Assembly: GCA_965221985.1 (NCBI GenBank)
Contig: OZ244928.1
Coordinates: 310,001 to 374,000 of the forward strand
DNA from: J054 sp965221985
Lineage (GTDB): Bacteria > Pseudomonadota > Gammaproteobacteria > Steroidobacterales > GCA-2729495
Reading direction: 5' to 3'
DNA: 64,000 nucleotides
This document shows positions 8,189-18,032 of the stretch, piece after piece. The translations under genes and the position numbers were made by a program. How positions within the stretch are numbered: position 1 is the stretch's first letter; each line of letters begins with the position of its first letter. Under the pieces are notes generated by a model that had not been told where the DNA came from, did no database searches, and was given only the letters and a program-made list of their open reading frames with translations.

Positions 8189-10939
8189 ATGCTCTCCTCT
8201 CCACGTTCATTGATTTTCTACACCGCTTTGGTGCTGCTAGCACCGCTAACGCTGCCCGCTCAGGACATTCCGTATCAGATGCGCGTGCTGGATAACGGTC
8301 TGACCGTGATCGTCCATGAAGACAGCAAAGCTCCCGTAGTGGCCGTGAATATTTGGTACCACGTGGGCTCGAAAAACGAATCGCCAGGACGCACCGGGTT
8401 TGCTCATTTGTTCGAGCATCTGATGTTTCAAGGTTCGGAAAACTTCGATGGCGAGTTGCTGAACTACTTGCAAGAGCTGGGCGCCACGGATCTAAACGCT
8501 ACCACCTGGTTTGATCGCACCAACTATTTTCAAACCGTACCCAAAAGCGCCCTGGATACAGTCCTGTTCCTAGAATCCGACCGCATGGGTCACTTCGCCG
8601 GTGCCATCACGCAAGCCAAACTGGACGAACAACGTGGTGTCGTGCAAAACGAGAAACGCCAAGGTGAAAACCAACCCTATGGCAAGGTTTGGGAAACCAT
8701 GCTGCCGCAAATATTTCCACCCGGGCATCCCTATTCCTGGGAGACCATTGGCTCCATGGCTGATCTGGACGCAGCCACCCTGGACGATGTTCGGGAGTGG
8801 TTCAGTACTTGGTATGGCCCGAACAATGCCGTGCTCGTTGTAGCTGGCGATGTGGATTACGAGGACATATTCTCCCGCGTGGAAAAATATTTCGGTGATA
8901 TACCGCCAGGCCCAACGGTGTCGAGATTGCGCCGCTGGATTCCACGCCATGAGACTGAACGCCGATTACACATGACCGACCGCGTGCCACAGGCACGTGT
9001 TTATATGGTCTGGCCGGGACCCGCCTGGGGCAGCCAGCAAGCTCATCATCTGGCCTTAGCTCTGGCAATTCTCGGCGGCGACAAGAACTCACGACTCTAT
9101 GAGCGTTTGGTTTATCGCGAGCAAATTGCGACCGATGCAACGGCCGCACCCTTGGCGCTGGAAATTGCCGGCGTCACCTATCTGTCCGCTTCGGCGCAAC
9201 CCGGTGGCTCCTTGGCGGACGTAGAAGCGGCTCTTCGAGAAGAATTGGCCCGCTTTGCCAAGGACGGTCCAAAGACCAATGAACTGGAACGGGTGAAAAC
9301 CCAAACACGCGCCACTTTTCTACGCGGCATTGAAAAAGTGGGTGGCTATACCGGCAAGGCCGGCATCCTGGCGCAAAGTATGATTTATGGTGGATCGCCT
9401 GATGCCTACAAGAACGAATTGGCCAACGTAGACGCAGCCACGAAAGATGATGTTCGCCAAGCTGTCCGCGACTGGCTAGACAAGGGCGTTTTGATTGTCG
9501 AGGTGCATCCCGAAGCTGCCAAAGCAAACAGCACTACCGGCGTCGATCGTGGCGCGGGACCCCCGGCCGCGGAGGCAATGCCGCCCGTTAGCTTTCCCAA
9601 ATTTACGCGCCATACATTAAGCAACGGTCTAAAGGTCATCGTTGCCAAACGTCAGGGTGTGCCGTTGGTCAACCTGTCCTTGCTATTGGATGCCGGCTAC
9701 GCCGCCGATCAGTTCAGCCGGCCTGGCACGTCAAGCCTGACCATGGCTATGCTCGACGAAGGCACCAAGAAACGCAGCGCCCTGGAAATTAGCGACGCCC
9801 TTGCTCAGCAAGGCGCGGTTTTTTACGCGGATTCGGATTTGGATACTTCGAATATCACAATGTCCGCCCTCGCGGAAAACCTAGATACCTCACTAGAAAT
9901 ATTCGCCGACGTCGCTTTGCAACCGATATTTCCGCAGGCAGAACTGGAGCGCCTACGGCGCATCAATTTGGCGAACATTCAACAAGAGAAGCAAAGCCCT
10001 ATCTCCATGGCGCTGCGGGTGCTACCCGGATTGATGTACGGCGATGGCCATCCCTACGCTCAACCATTGACCGGGTCGGGCACCGAACAAGATCTCCGCG
10101 CCATGACGCGCGAGAACCTAAGCGCGTTTCACAAAGCCTGGTTCAAGCCCAATCACGCCAGCCTGCTGGTAGTGGGTGATGTCGATGTTGATAGCCTCTT
10201 AGCCACCCTAGAAAAGCGCTTCGGCGATTGGTCAGCAGGCGAGATTCCTAAGAAAGTTTTGGCGAATCCGGCACAAAAGGCTTCACGCGTACTTTATCTA
10301 GTGGATAAACCCGATGCCGATCAGTCGGTAATTTTCGCGGGCCAGTTGATCCCACCGCGCGCCAATCCCGACGAGGTAGCCATTAAGGCCATGAACAATA
10401 TTCTCGGCGGCAAATCCTCCGCGCGCATCAATATGAATCTCCGCGAAGACAAAGGCTGGAGCTATGGCGCCTACAGTTTGATACTCGATGCGCGTGGGCC
10501 AAGACCTCTACTCACATACGCCCCAGTTCAGGCGGACAAAACCCGGGAAGCAATTAGCGAAATTCTAAGCGAATTTGAGGCAATTCAAACAGACCGGCCG
10601 CCGGCCGAACAGGAATTGCAAACCGTGGTTCGCAGCGACACGCTATCTTTGCCCGGACGTTGGGAAGCCGGTGCCAGCGTGCTATCAAGTCTGATGGAGA
10701 TTGTGCGCTACGACCTACCGGACGAATACTGGTCAAACTACGCCGACAGCATAACTAGCTTAGGTCTAGATGAAGTGCAACGCGTCGCCACGGATTTGCT
10801 GCGGCCGGACGAGCTTTACTGGGTAATAGTCGGTGACCGAAGGAAAATCTCCGCTGGCCTTGAAGATTTAGGTTTCGACGAGATTCGGCTGCTGGATAGC
10901 GACGGGAAGCTTGTTACTGACTCGGGCAAGGCGAACTGA
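8189..10939 (+). CDS. M16-family zinc metalloprotease, two-domain, exported
   Basis: The start is placed at the ATG at 8189, giving 916 residues with a clean Sec signal peptide (LIFYTALVLLAPLTLPAQD). An upstream in-frame TTG at 8150 would bury it. The N-terminal M16 unit carries the inverted zinc motif HLFEH (residues 73-77), with the downstream Glu in the NEKRQGENQPYG region. The second half repeats the fold (SNGLKVIVAKRQGVPLVNLSLLLDAG) but has no HxxEH, as is normal for the non-catalytic half of pitrilysin-like peptidases. It probably degrades peptides in the periplasm. It is transcribed away from pyrC and followed by 173 bp without a gene. Confidence 0.93.
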   Translation: MLSSPRSLIFYTALVLLAPLTLPAQDIPYQMRVLDNGLTVIVHEDSKAPVVAVNIWYHVGSKNESPGRTGFAHLFEHLMFQGSENFDGELLNYLQELGATDLNATTWFDRTNYFQTVPKSALDTVLFLESDRMGHFAGAITQAKLDEQRGVVQNEKRQGENQPYGKVWETMLPQIFPPGHPYSWETIGSMADLDAATLDDVREWFSTWYGPNNAVLVVAGDVDYEDIFSRVEKYFGDIPPGPTVSRLRRWIPRHETERRLHMTDRVPQARVYMVWPGPAWGSQQAHHLALALAILGGDKNSRLYERLVYREQIATDATAAPLALEIAGVTYLSASAQPGGSLADVEAALREELARFAKDGPKTNELERVKTQTRATFLRGIEKVGGYTGKAGILAQSMIYGGSPDAYKNELANVDAATKDDVRQAVRDWLDKGVLIVEVHPEAAKANSTTGVDRGAGPPAAEAMPPVSFPKFTRHTLSNGLKVIVAKRQGVPLVNLSLLLDAGYAADQFSRPGTSSLTMAMLDEGTKKRSALEISDALAQQGAVFYADSDLDTSNITMSALAENLDTSLEIFADVALQPIFPQAELERLRRINLANIQQEKQSPISMALRVLPGLMYGDGHPYAQPLTGSGTEQDLRAMTRENLSAFHKAWFKPNHASLLVVGDVDVDSLLATLEKRFGDWSAGEIPKKVLANPAQKASRVLYLVDKPDADQSVIFAGQLIPPRANPDEVAIKAMNNILGGKSSARINMNLREDKGWSYGAYSLILDARGPRPLLTYAPVQADKTREAISEILSEFEAIQTDRPPAEQELQTVVRSDTLSLPGRWEAGASVLSSLMEIVRYDLPDEYWSNYADSITSLGLDEVQRVATDLLRPDELYWVIVGDRRKISAGLEDLGFDEIRLLDSDGKLVTDSGKAN

Positions 10940-11112
10940 GTACTCGTAGAGCTAAAGCGGTTTCTATTTCATGGCTCCGCCGCGGGCAATTGGAAAATGG
11001 TCGTTGGTTTTAAGGAACTGGTATCGGACGCCATGGAGCTTGCTGTCCCCAAGAACCACTCTCGATAATGCAAAGAGTCTATGAACAGTAGCCACGATGT
11101 GAGTTCTAGACC

Positions 11113-12369
11113 GTGAAACCTCAAAAGTTCTTCTACGGCTGGTATGTCTGCGGCGTATCCGTCGCCATCTATTTTTTTACCAACGGCATGACTTTGTTCG
11201 TGCCACAAAATTTGTTCCCGCGCTTGATGGAAACCTTCAACGCGACGGAAGCACAAATCAGCGTGACCACCGCCCTGTCCCTAGGTCTTGCGGCACTCAT
11301 GGCCCCCTTCGTGGGGGCATTGGTAGACCGCCTAGGCGTGGTACGCGTCATTCGAACGGGCTTACTGGTGATGGCCCTTTGCTTTTCTCTGTATCCCTTC
11401 GCGCGGTCCCTAACCGACCTGTATCTGCTACACGCTGGGTTGGCCTTGGGCATCGTCTTGGCGGGCTTGTTGGTCAACGTTGTATTGCTATCAAACTGGT
11501 TCCTACGCCGCCGGGGCTTGGCCGTTGGTTTGCTGGCGGCGGGATCCAGCCTAGCCGGCGGTACGCTACCTTTGATCATTTCACCACTGGTGAATAATCC
11601 AGACTATGGCTGGCGCTGGGGTTACGGCGTTCTAGCCTTGGCCTTTTGGTTGTTGGCGGTGCTGCCGGGCTTTACCGTGTTGCGTGAAAAGCCAGAATCG
11701 GTGGGCGCATGGCCCGACGGTGACGCACAACCCGCCGCTGCTGAAGTAGCGCCGGTGACCGGCGTCAGTTTTGCGACAGCACTACGATCACCCACCCTGT
11801 ATTGCCTGGGTATTGGATCGGCTTGTATCTGGTTTGCTATACAAGCCATGAATAGCCAGGTTTCCATCTTCTTGGAACAAGAAGCCGGCCTGCCGCCGGC
11901 CCAGGCGACTTTGCTGTTCGCATTGATATTTTGGTTTAGCTTTGGCGGCAAGTTTCTGTTTGGCGTCATCAGCGACCGGCTGGCCAAGCGTCGCGTCTTG
12001 TTGTTTAGCAGCATTACCCTGCTAATCGCTTGCCTGTTGCTATTTGAAACCGCCGGTTCAGGATTGCAGTTGACCGACTCCCTGCCTCGCCTGACGGTGT
12101 TTGCGATTATTTTCGGCTTAGGTTTTGGCGGCAGCTTTACGATGATTCAGCTAGTGACAGTGGAAACCTTCGGCCAACGGGCCTTGGGCAAGATTCTCGG
12201 CATCGTCACGCTAATCGATGCCCTGGGCGCGGCCGCCGGCACGGTGATCATGGGGCAACTGAAGACCAGCAGCGGCAGTTACTTACTCCCTTTTATGGTC
12301 TTGACCGGCGTGGCGCTGATAGCCGTTGTCAATGTGCTCTTCATCCGGCCCGTGCAGGCCGACGACTAG
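11113..12369 (+). CDS. Major facilitator superfamily transporter
   Basis: The 418 residues start at a GTG (MKPQKFFYGWYVCGVSVAIYFF) and contain about twelve hydrophobic segments in two six-helix halves with a central hydrophilic loop near 195-215 (PDGDAQPAAAEVAP). The loop 2-3 signature appears as GALVDRLGVVRVIRTG, and its second-half counterpart as GVISDRLAKRRVLLF. The W-Y-V start and G-x-L-V-D-R-x-G pattern resemble the monocarboxylate and oxalate/formate antiporter-like branch of the MFS. The substrate cannot be told. It stands alone between the M16 gene and the ABC operon, 125 bp before the latter. Confidence 0.9.
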   Translation: MKPQKFFYGWYVCGVSVAIYFFTNGMTLFVPQNLFPRLMETFNATEAQISVTTALSLGLAALMAPFVGALVDRLGVVRVIRTGLLVMALCFSLYPFARSLTDLYLLHAGLALGIVLAGLLVNVVLLSNWFLRRRGLAVGLLAAGSSLAGGTLPLIISPLVNNPDYGWRWGYGVLALAFWLLAVLPGFTVLREKPESVGAWPDGDAQPAAAEVAPVTGVSFATALRSPTLYCLGIGSACIWFAIQAMNSQVSIFLEQEAGLPPAQATLLFALIFWFSFGGKFLFGVISDRLAKRRVLLFSSITLLIACLLLFETAGSGLQLTDSLPRLTVFAIIFGLGFGGSFTMIQLVTVETFGQRALGKILGIVTLIDALGAAAGTVIMGQLKTSSGSYLLPFMVLTGVALIAVVNVLFIRPVQADD

Positions 12370-12494
12370 TCGATTCGCCGCCCAGAGCAAGGCCACGACT
12401 GGCGCCTTGATTCGCCCCCCTAGGTGTGGAAAATACCCGCCTCGCGGCATGGCGACAGCTTGGGCAACCTGCCCGGCAGCAATGAGGCTAGGAC

Positions 12495-13430
12495 ATGATC
12501 AAAGCCGAGAGCCTAACTAAGCAGTATGGCCAGTCCACGGTGGTGGACAATATCTCCTTTAAGGTTGAGCCTGGCGAAGTGTTGGGCTTTTTAGGTCCCA
12601 ACGGCGCGGGCAAGACCACCACCATGCGTATGTTTGCCGGATTCGTGCCACCCACGTCCGGCCATGCGGAAATCTGCGGCTATTCCGTAACGAACCAAGC
12701 CACGGAGGCCAAACGCAAGCTGGGTTATTTGCCTGAAGGAGCGCCCAGCTACGGGGAAATGACGCCCCGGGATTTTCTGAACTTTGTTGCCGCCGTGCGC
12801 GGTCTAAACGGCAGTCAGCGCCGGGAGCAATTAGACGCGGTGACCGAGCGGTTGAATCTACACACTGTGCTGGACCAAAGCATCGAGACCTTGTCCAAAG
12901 GCTTTAAGCGCCGCGTGGGTCTGGCCCAGGCCATTATTCACGATCCGCCGGTGTTGATTCTCGACGAACCCACGGATGGTTTGGATCCGAATCAAAAACA
13001 TGAAGTGCGTGAACTCATTGCCGAAATGGCCAGCAATAAGATTATCGTGATCTCAACGCATATTCTTGAAGAAGTCGATGCGGTATGTAACCGCGCCATC
13101 ATTATCGCCGAGGGGCGAATTGTTACCGATGAAACACCGGAAACATTGATTAACCGTTCGCGTTTTCACAATGCCGTAACACTGAAAGTAGAGCGCAGCG
13201 CTGAAATCGAGGATGTAGCCGCGGCAATCCGCCGCTTGCCGGAGATCGCCGACGTGGAAGTCAATGAGGCGGCGCGCCGGGCCACGGCTTTTCCAAAAAA
13301 CGACGCCATGATCCTGGGCACCATTGGCGATCTGGCCGCCGAACAATCCTGGCCGCTGGAGCAGCTGCAACTTGAGTCAGGACGTCTGGACGAGGTGTTT
13401 CGCACTATAACCGCCGGTGGGGCTGCCTGA
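12495..13430 (+). CDS. ABC transporter ATP-binding protein (GldA/NatA-like)
   Basis: A 311-residue ATPase with Walker A GPNGAGKTTT near residue 35, the Q-loop region LGYLPEGAP, the signature LSKGFKRRVGLAQ, Walker B VLILDEPTDGLDP and the switch His in STHILEE. A C-terminal extension of about 90 residues is typical of the exporter branch linked to membrane proteins of the gliding (GldA) type. It is the first gene of a tight four-gene operon: its stop overlaps the permease start by 1 nt. The partner genes (permease, Gldg-family, DUF4340) form a recurring set in Proteobacteria whose exported substrate is not established. There is no evidence here for gliding motility itself. Confidence 0.93.
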   Translation: MIKAESLTKQYGQSTVVDNISFKVEPGEVLGFLGPNGAGKTTTMRMFAGFVPPTSGHAEICGYSVTNQATEAKRKLGYLPEGAPSYGEMTPRDFLNFVAAVRGLNGSQRREQLDAVTERLNLHTVLDQSIETLSKGFKRRVGLAQAIIHDPPVLILDEPTDGLDPNQKHEVRELIAEMASNKIIVISTHILEEVDAVCNRAIIIAEGRIVTDETPETLINRSRFHNAVTLKVERSAEIEDVAAAIRRLPEIADVEVNEAARRATAFPKNDAMILGTIGDLAAEQSWPLEQLQLESGRLDEVFRTITAGGAA

Positions 13431-14161
13431 TGAACAACATCAAAATCATCGCCGGCCGCGAGCTACGCGCCTACTTCGCTACACCGGTGGCCTATGTGTT
13501 CATGGTGATTTTTTTGGCGATGACGGGCGTATTCACTTTTTATCTCGGTGGCTTTTACGAACGCAGTCAAGCTGACTTACAGCCTTTCTTTGGCTTTCAT
13601 GCCTGGCTCTATCTGTTCTTGGTACCCGCCATTGCCATGCGGCTATGGTCGGAAGAGCGCAAATCCGGCAGCATCGAATTGTTGATGACTTTGCCCGTGA
13701 CCTTGTGGGAAGCCGTGCTGGGCAAATTTATCGCTGCCTGGATCTTCACCGCCACGGCCCTGGCCCTTACCTTCCCCATTTGGATTACTGTGAATTATCT
13801 CGGCAACCCCGACAACGGTGTCATTATTACAGCCTACTTGGGCAGTCTATTGATGGCCGGTGCATTCTTGGCGATAGGCTCATGCATCTCCGCGGCCAAC
13901 CGAAATCAAGTCGTGGCCTTCATTATTACCGTGGTGATTTGTTTTATATTCCTGCTCAGTGGCTTTCCCTTGGTCCTGGATTTTTTCTCCGGCGCACCCC
14001 AAAGCATCGTCGATCTGGTGGCCGGCTTGAGCTTTTTGACGCACTTCAATGCCCTGAGCAAAGGCGTGATCGACCTGCGCGACGTGCTGTATTTTCTTCT
14101 AGTCATTGCTGCCTGGCTGTACGCCACCACCATCGTGCTTGAAATGAAGAAGGCGGACTAA
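13430..14161 (+). CDS. ABC transporter permease (GldF-like)
   Basis: The 243 residues carry six hydrophobic segments. The N-terminus (GRELRAYFATPVAYVFMVIFL) is characteristic of ABC-2 permeases of this set, as is the short motif EERKSGSIELLMTLPVT in the first cytoplasmic loop. The ATG shares one base with the ATPase stop, so translation is coupled. Together with the upstream ATPase it should form the membrane-embedded pump, and the following Gldg-family and DUF4340 genes supply periplasm-facing parts. Its substrate is unknown. Confidence 0.92.
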   Translation: MNNIKIIAGRELRAYFATPVAYVFMVIFLAMTGVFTFYLGGFYERSQADLQPFFGFHAWLYLFLVPAIAMRLWSEERKSGSIELLMTLPVTLWEAVLGKFIAAWIFTATALALTFPIWITVNYLGNPDNGVIITAYLGSLLMAGAFLAIGSCISAANRNQVVAFIITVVICFIFLLSGFPLVLDFFSGAPQSIVDLVAGLSFLTHFNALSKGVIDLRDVLYFLLVIAAWLYATTIVLEMKKAD

Positions 14162-14175
14162 AGGATGGCTAGGCA

Positions 14176-16062
14176 ATGAATACAAAAATCATTTTTGGCC
14201 GCTTTGGGCTCATTGCCCTGGCCATATTGTTCGTGGTGGCCGTATCGCTGGTAAACGTCGCGCTACGCGGCGCACGAATCGATCTCACGGAAAATAAACT
14301 CTACACGCTGTCCGACGGCACTTATTCCATACTCGACGGCATACCCGAGCCGATTAATCTTTATTTCTTTTATTCGGATAAGGCCACGGCCGATATTCCG
14401 CAGTTTCGCACCTACGCCGGACGCGTGCAGGAGACCTTGCAAGAATTTGCCGAACATGCGGATGGCAATTTGAATTTGTCGGTCATCGACCCCCTGCCGT
14501 TTTCCGAAGAGGAAGACCGGGGAGCGGCTTTTGGTCTGCAGGCAATTAATATCAACAATTCGCCGGACCCCATTTATTTGGGAATCGCTGGGACCAATAG
14601 TGTGGGCGACGAAGAAGTCATTGCGTTTCTGGATCCCAGCAAAGAGGCGTTCTTGGAATATGACTTGGCCAAGCTAATCTACAGTTTGGCCCAACCAGAC
14701 AAGCCAGTCATCGGACTATTGAGCAGCCTGCCCATTACCGCCGGATTCGATCCCGCCACGCAGCAGATGCGGCCACCCTGGATTATCGCGGATCAGCTGC
14801 AGCAATTGTTCACCGTTAAGACTTTAGGCACCGAGCTTACGAGCATCGATGAAGATGTGGATGTGTTGATGATTGTGCATCCCAAAGAACTGAGCGCTGA
14901 TACCCGCTATGCCATCGATCAGTTTGTATTGGGGGGTGGCCGAGCGCTGATCTTTGTTGACCCTTACGCTGAATCCGATCCGGCCGCGCCACCCGTTCCG
15001 GGCGTGCCCCCTATGGGCGGATCTGCATCTGATCTCAATGACTTGTTTAAAGCCTGGGGCCTGCGGGTGCCCACGGACAAAGTCGTGGGTGATGATCGCT
15101 TTGCCCTGACGGTGGGTGGATTTGGCCGGCCCGTTCGATTTCTACCATTGATGGGATTGGACACCACAGTGCTCGACCGCGAGGACATCACCACCGCCAG
15201 CCTACAAAGCCTGAACCTCGGTTTCTCCGGCTACATCGAAGAACTGGAAGAACCGACCGCAACCATTACGCCTTTGGTCACCACCAGCGAGTTAGCCGGC
15301 ACTCTACCCACGGCTGACATGGCCATGATCCAGGATCCGGCGGCAGTGCGTGATTTTTTTACCCCCAGCGGCACAGCTTATGTTCTGGCCGCGCGCCTGC
15401 AAGGCGAAGTGCCCAGCGCCTTTCCCGATGGACCTCCACCGAAACCGGACACCGAACCCACCGGCAATGATGCTCATCTGGCCAAAGCCAAAGAGCCCAT
15501 CAACGTCATTCTGGTGGCCGATACCGATGTTCTCACCGATCGTTTGTGGGCGCAGGTCCAAGATTTTTTTGGGCAGCGCTTGATAAATGCTTTCGCCAGC
15601 AATGGCGATTTCGTCACCAACTCCCTCGACAATCTTACCGGCAGCAATGAGTTGATCAGTATTCGGGGGCGGGCCACTTATACACGGCCGTTCACCAAGG
15701 TCGAAGAATTGCGGCGGGAAGCCGATGCCCAGTTCCGCCTACGCGAGCAGCAATTGCAACAGCAGCTGCAGGAAACCGATGCCAAGCTCACGGAACTACA
15801 AGCCAGCCGCGAAGACAGCAGCGCTATGATTCTTAGCGAAGAACAAGAAGCCGAGATGGCACGCTTTCGTGACGAGCGCTTGCGCATCCGCAAGGAATTG
15901 CGCCAAGTGCAAAGAAATCTAGACAAGAGTATCGAAGATCTTGGCACTTGGCTTAAGACCATCAATATCGGTTTGGTACCACTACTCATTACAATCTTCA
16001 GCATCGGTCTAGTCTGGTGGCGTCGCCAACGACGCAATAGCGCGCAGAGCGTCGTCTCATGA
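14176..16062 (+). CDS. Gldg-family membrane-anchored ABC accessory protein
   Basis: 628 residues. One transmembrane helix lies near the N-terminus (FGLIALAILFVVAVSLVNV) and another at the C-terminus (IGLVPLLITIFSIGLVWW), with a large extracytoplasmic body between. The family-typical start RIDLTENKLYTLSDGT and the PEPINLYFF and GGGRALIFVDPYAE segments identify the Gldg/ABC-auxiliary family. Residues about 510-590 form a Gln/Glu/Arg-rich coiled coil (REQQLQQQLQETDAKLTEL). It sits 14 bp after the permease and overlaps the next gene by 4 nt. It probably binds and presents substrate, or couples the pump to the envelope. No catalytic site is evident. Confidence 0.88.
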   Translation: MNTKIIFGRFGLIALAILFVVAVSLVNVALRGARIDLTENKLYTLSDGTYSILDGIPEPINLYFFYSDKATADIPQFRTYAGRVQETLQEFAEHADGNLNLSVIDPLPFSEEEDRGAAFGLQAININNSPDPIYLGIAGTNSVGDEEVIAFLDPSKEAFLEYDLAKLIYSLAQPDKPVIGLLSSLPITAGFDPATQQMRPPWIIADQLQQLFTVKTLGTELTSIDEDVDVLMIVHPKELSADTRYAIDQFVLGGGRALIFVDPYAESDPAAPPVPGVPPMGGSASDLNDLFKAWGLRVPTDKVVGDDRFALTVGGFGRPVRFLPLMGLDTTVLDREDITTASLQSLNLGFSGYIEELEEPTATITPLVTTSELAGTLPTADMAMIQDPAAVRDFFTPSGTAYVLAARLQGEVPSAFPDGPPPKPDTEPTGNDAHLAKAKEPINVILVADTDVLTDRLWAQVQDFFGQRLINAFASNGDFVTNSLDNLTGSNELISIRGRATYTRPFTKVEELRREADAQFRLREQQLQQQLQETDAKLTELQASREDSSAMILSEEQEAEMARFRDERLRIRKELRQVQRNLDKSIEDLGTWLKTINIGLVPLLITIFSIGLVWWRRQRRNSAQSVVS

Positions 16063-17204
16063 GTGCGCGCCGACTCGCCCTGCTGTTAATTGCCGCCGCA
16101 GTCGTTGGCGGTCTTGCCTGGATGTTGTCCATGCAAGACAGTGGACAAGGCGGCGCCGTGGACGAGCTATTGCTGCCCGGCCTGGCGGAGAATCTAAATG
16201 ATATCGATGAAATTGTAGTGACAGGCTCCGGTGCCGAGACAATCGCCACACTCATACGTAGCGACGGTCGCTGGCGGCTGGCCGACACCGGCTACGCAGC
16301 CAATATCGCTAGTCTACGAAAAAATCTAATCGAGCTTTCAGAAGCGAGGATTCGCGAAGAAAAAACAGCCAATCCCGAGTTCTACGAACGCCTAGGCGTT
16401 ACGGATGTCAGCGAAGAAAATGCCACTGGCGTATTGCTGGATATCAGCGGCGGGGACTACAAGACCTCGATTCTAATCGGCGACACGGGGATCGGTGACG
16501 GCGGCGCTTATGTCCGACGACCGGATGAAGCACGCAGCTATCTGGTCGACGCGGATTTAGATTTAGGTAAGTCTCGCCAAGACTGGTTAAATACCGCGCT
16601 ACTGGATATTCCATCGAGCCGTATCCGCCAAGTCAGTATTCAGCATCCTGACGGCGAGTTGCTGACTTTGTCCAAGGCCAGCGAAGAAGCAACGCAATTC
16701 ACCGTCGAAGATATGCCCGAAAGCACCTCACTGAGTTACGACGGCGTGGCTAACCCCATTGGCGCGGCGCTCGCTGACTTAGAATTTGATGGCGTCATTC
16801 CGACATCGAGCTTTGATGAGTCCGGCCCACCGGTGTTGGCTAACTTTGAAACATTCGACGGGTTACTGATTGAGGCACGCACTTGGGAAACGGATGGTGA
16901 ACGACGAGTGCAGTTTAGTGCGCTTATGAGAGAACCGGTGGCGGTGGAAGTGGAAGAAAGCGCCGCGGAAAGCGCAGCCGTGTCGGATGAGACAGCAAGC
17001 CCGGAATCGACAGACATGGATGCTGCTGGCGATACTTCGGCTGAAATTGAGGCAACAGCAGATTCGAAAATCGCCGAAACCGAAAACATCGCATCGGAAA
17101 TGGCGCAGATCAACTCACGCGTCGCCGATTGGGTGTACACCCTACCCTCATTCAAAAGCGACCAACTCGTCAAACGCATGAGTGATCTGCTTGCCACCGA
17201 GTAG
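16059..17204 (+). CDS. DUF4340 domain-containing protein
   Basis: 381 residues with an N-terminal signal anchor (LALLLIAAAVVGGLAWML) followed by repeated beta-rich modules typical of DUF4340, visible in segments such as TLIRSDGRWRLADTGYAA and KTSILIGDTGIGDGGAYVRR. Residues 290-345 form an Ala/Glu/Ser-rich acidic linker (EESAAESAAVSDETASPEST) before a short conserved end with WVYTLPSFKSDQL. It overlaps the Gldg-family gene by 4 nt and ends the operon. It is a predicted periplasmic partner of the ABC system; its biochemical role is not known. Confidence 0.88.
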   Translation: MSARRLALLLIAAAVVGGLAWMLSMQDSGQGGAVDELLLPGLAENLNDIDEIVVTGSGAETIATLIRSDGRWRLADTGYAANIASLRKNLIELSEARIREEKTANPEFYERLGVTDVSEENATGVLLDISGGDYKTSILIGDTGIGDGGAYVRRPDEARSYLVDADLDLGKSRQDWLNTALLDIPSSRIRQVSIQHPDGELLTLSKASEEATQFTVEDMPESTSLSYDGVANPIGAALADLEFDGVIPTSSFDESGPPVLANFETFDGLLIEARTWETDGERRVQFSALMREPVAVEVEESAAESAAVSDETASPESTDMDAAGDTSAEIEATADSKIAETENIASEMAQINSRVADWVYTLPSFKSDQLVKRMSDLLATE

Positions 17205-17342
17205 GTCAATTTCTCGATTTTGGTAACGAATCACACTGCTACTTTCGCTCGCTTTGACCGTCTGCGGACAAGCGCATAAGACCAAGATAGGCACCAGACG
17301 AGTCGCCTTGCGTAGTCTCACCTACCCAGGATCGCGAATCGA

Positions 17343-17654
17343 CTAGGGAGAATTTATACGCTGCTCATGCACGAGAGTCACAATCTCACTGAACTTGATA
17401 GACTCCATTAAATCAATGTCTGCGAGCAAATCGTCGTCACGAACCATTGTAAATTCAGCCTTGTCGATGTACCGACGGATCGAATCTCCGACCAGCGCTG
17501 ATACATCGGTATCCGGCCTTACTTCAGAAACGGCATCCCCAACGTAGCATCGTGCTAGATATTCGGCCACCTGATGGGCTACCTTTTGCTCCCCACCGAA
17601 GAAATAGTCACGAATAAAGGCGCAGCGTGGCCACCAGTCTGAGTTATGTTGCAT
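17343..17654 (-). CDS. Hypothetical protein, 103 aa
   Basis: The start is placed at the ATG at 17654 because a GGAG ribosome site lies 7 nt before it; an upstream in-frame start at 17681 lacks one. The product (MQHNSDWWPRCAFIRDYFFG...) is soluble and acidic, rich in Asp and Glu, without a signal peptide or a motif I recognise. It is divergent from the alpha/beta hydrolase gene and convergent with the DUF4340 gene. It opens a stretch of small or unusual genes (17205-20670) that looks accessory. Confidence 0.6.
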   Translation of the reverse strand: MQHNSDWWPRCAFIRDYFFGGEQKVAHQVAEYLARCYVGDAVSEVRPDTDVSALVGDSIRRYIDKAEFTMVRDDDLLADIDLMESIKFSEIVTLVHEQRINSP

Positions 17655-18032
17655 TGAAATCTCCAGTCCGTCGGGTAGCAAGCGGCGCTATATAACGGTA
17701 CTGATGCCTAAACTAAGTCGCTTTTGGCCCTCTTTCTGCGACCTAATTCGCATTTCCAATTCATGCGAGGATCTGCGGAACCCGCTGTTTCTTAAGCATT
17801 GTGGTCGGCCCTTAGCAGACGAGCTTTGTATTCGTCTAGACTAGGCATTAGGTCTTCAAACTGACTAGAGTTTTGTATCCTCTAAAGCCTGCTGGGAGGA
17901 TTTAGATGCGGTGCTACCCCGCGACGATGGTTGCGAAGCTGGTAGATCGTAGCTATCAGCACACTAGACAATTGAAGCGGGCCCTTCGTTTCGCTCACCG
18001 GGTCGGCTGCTAAGCAGCTTACGCTTAAAAGA
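17655..18032. other. Intergenic region between hypothetical protein and alpha/beta hydrolase
   Basis: About 380 bp without a clear long gene. It holds one short open frame with a good ribosome site (17906-18013, listed separately). No tRNA, convincing terminator or repeat was seen. The flanking genes are divergent, so both promoters should lie here. Confidence 0.6.
17906..18013 (+). CDS. Candidate small ORF, 35 aa
   Basis: An ATG at 17906 is preceded by GGAGGA with a 5-nt spacer, one of the stronger ribosome sites in the region. The frame runs 35 codons to TAA at 18011. The product starts MRCYPATMVAKLVDRSY and is basic (many Arg and Lys). It ends 19 bp before the alpha/beta hydrolase start, so it could be a leader peptide or a chance ORF. 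No homology is recognised and confidence is low. Confidence 0.25.
   Translation: MRCYPATMVAKLVDRSYQHTRQLKRALRFAHRVGC

Noticed and set aside
12495..17204. Gliding motility operon
   Set aside because: The ATPase and permease resemble GldA and GldF, but no other gliding genes are present, and this four-gene set is common in non-gliding bacteria.
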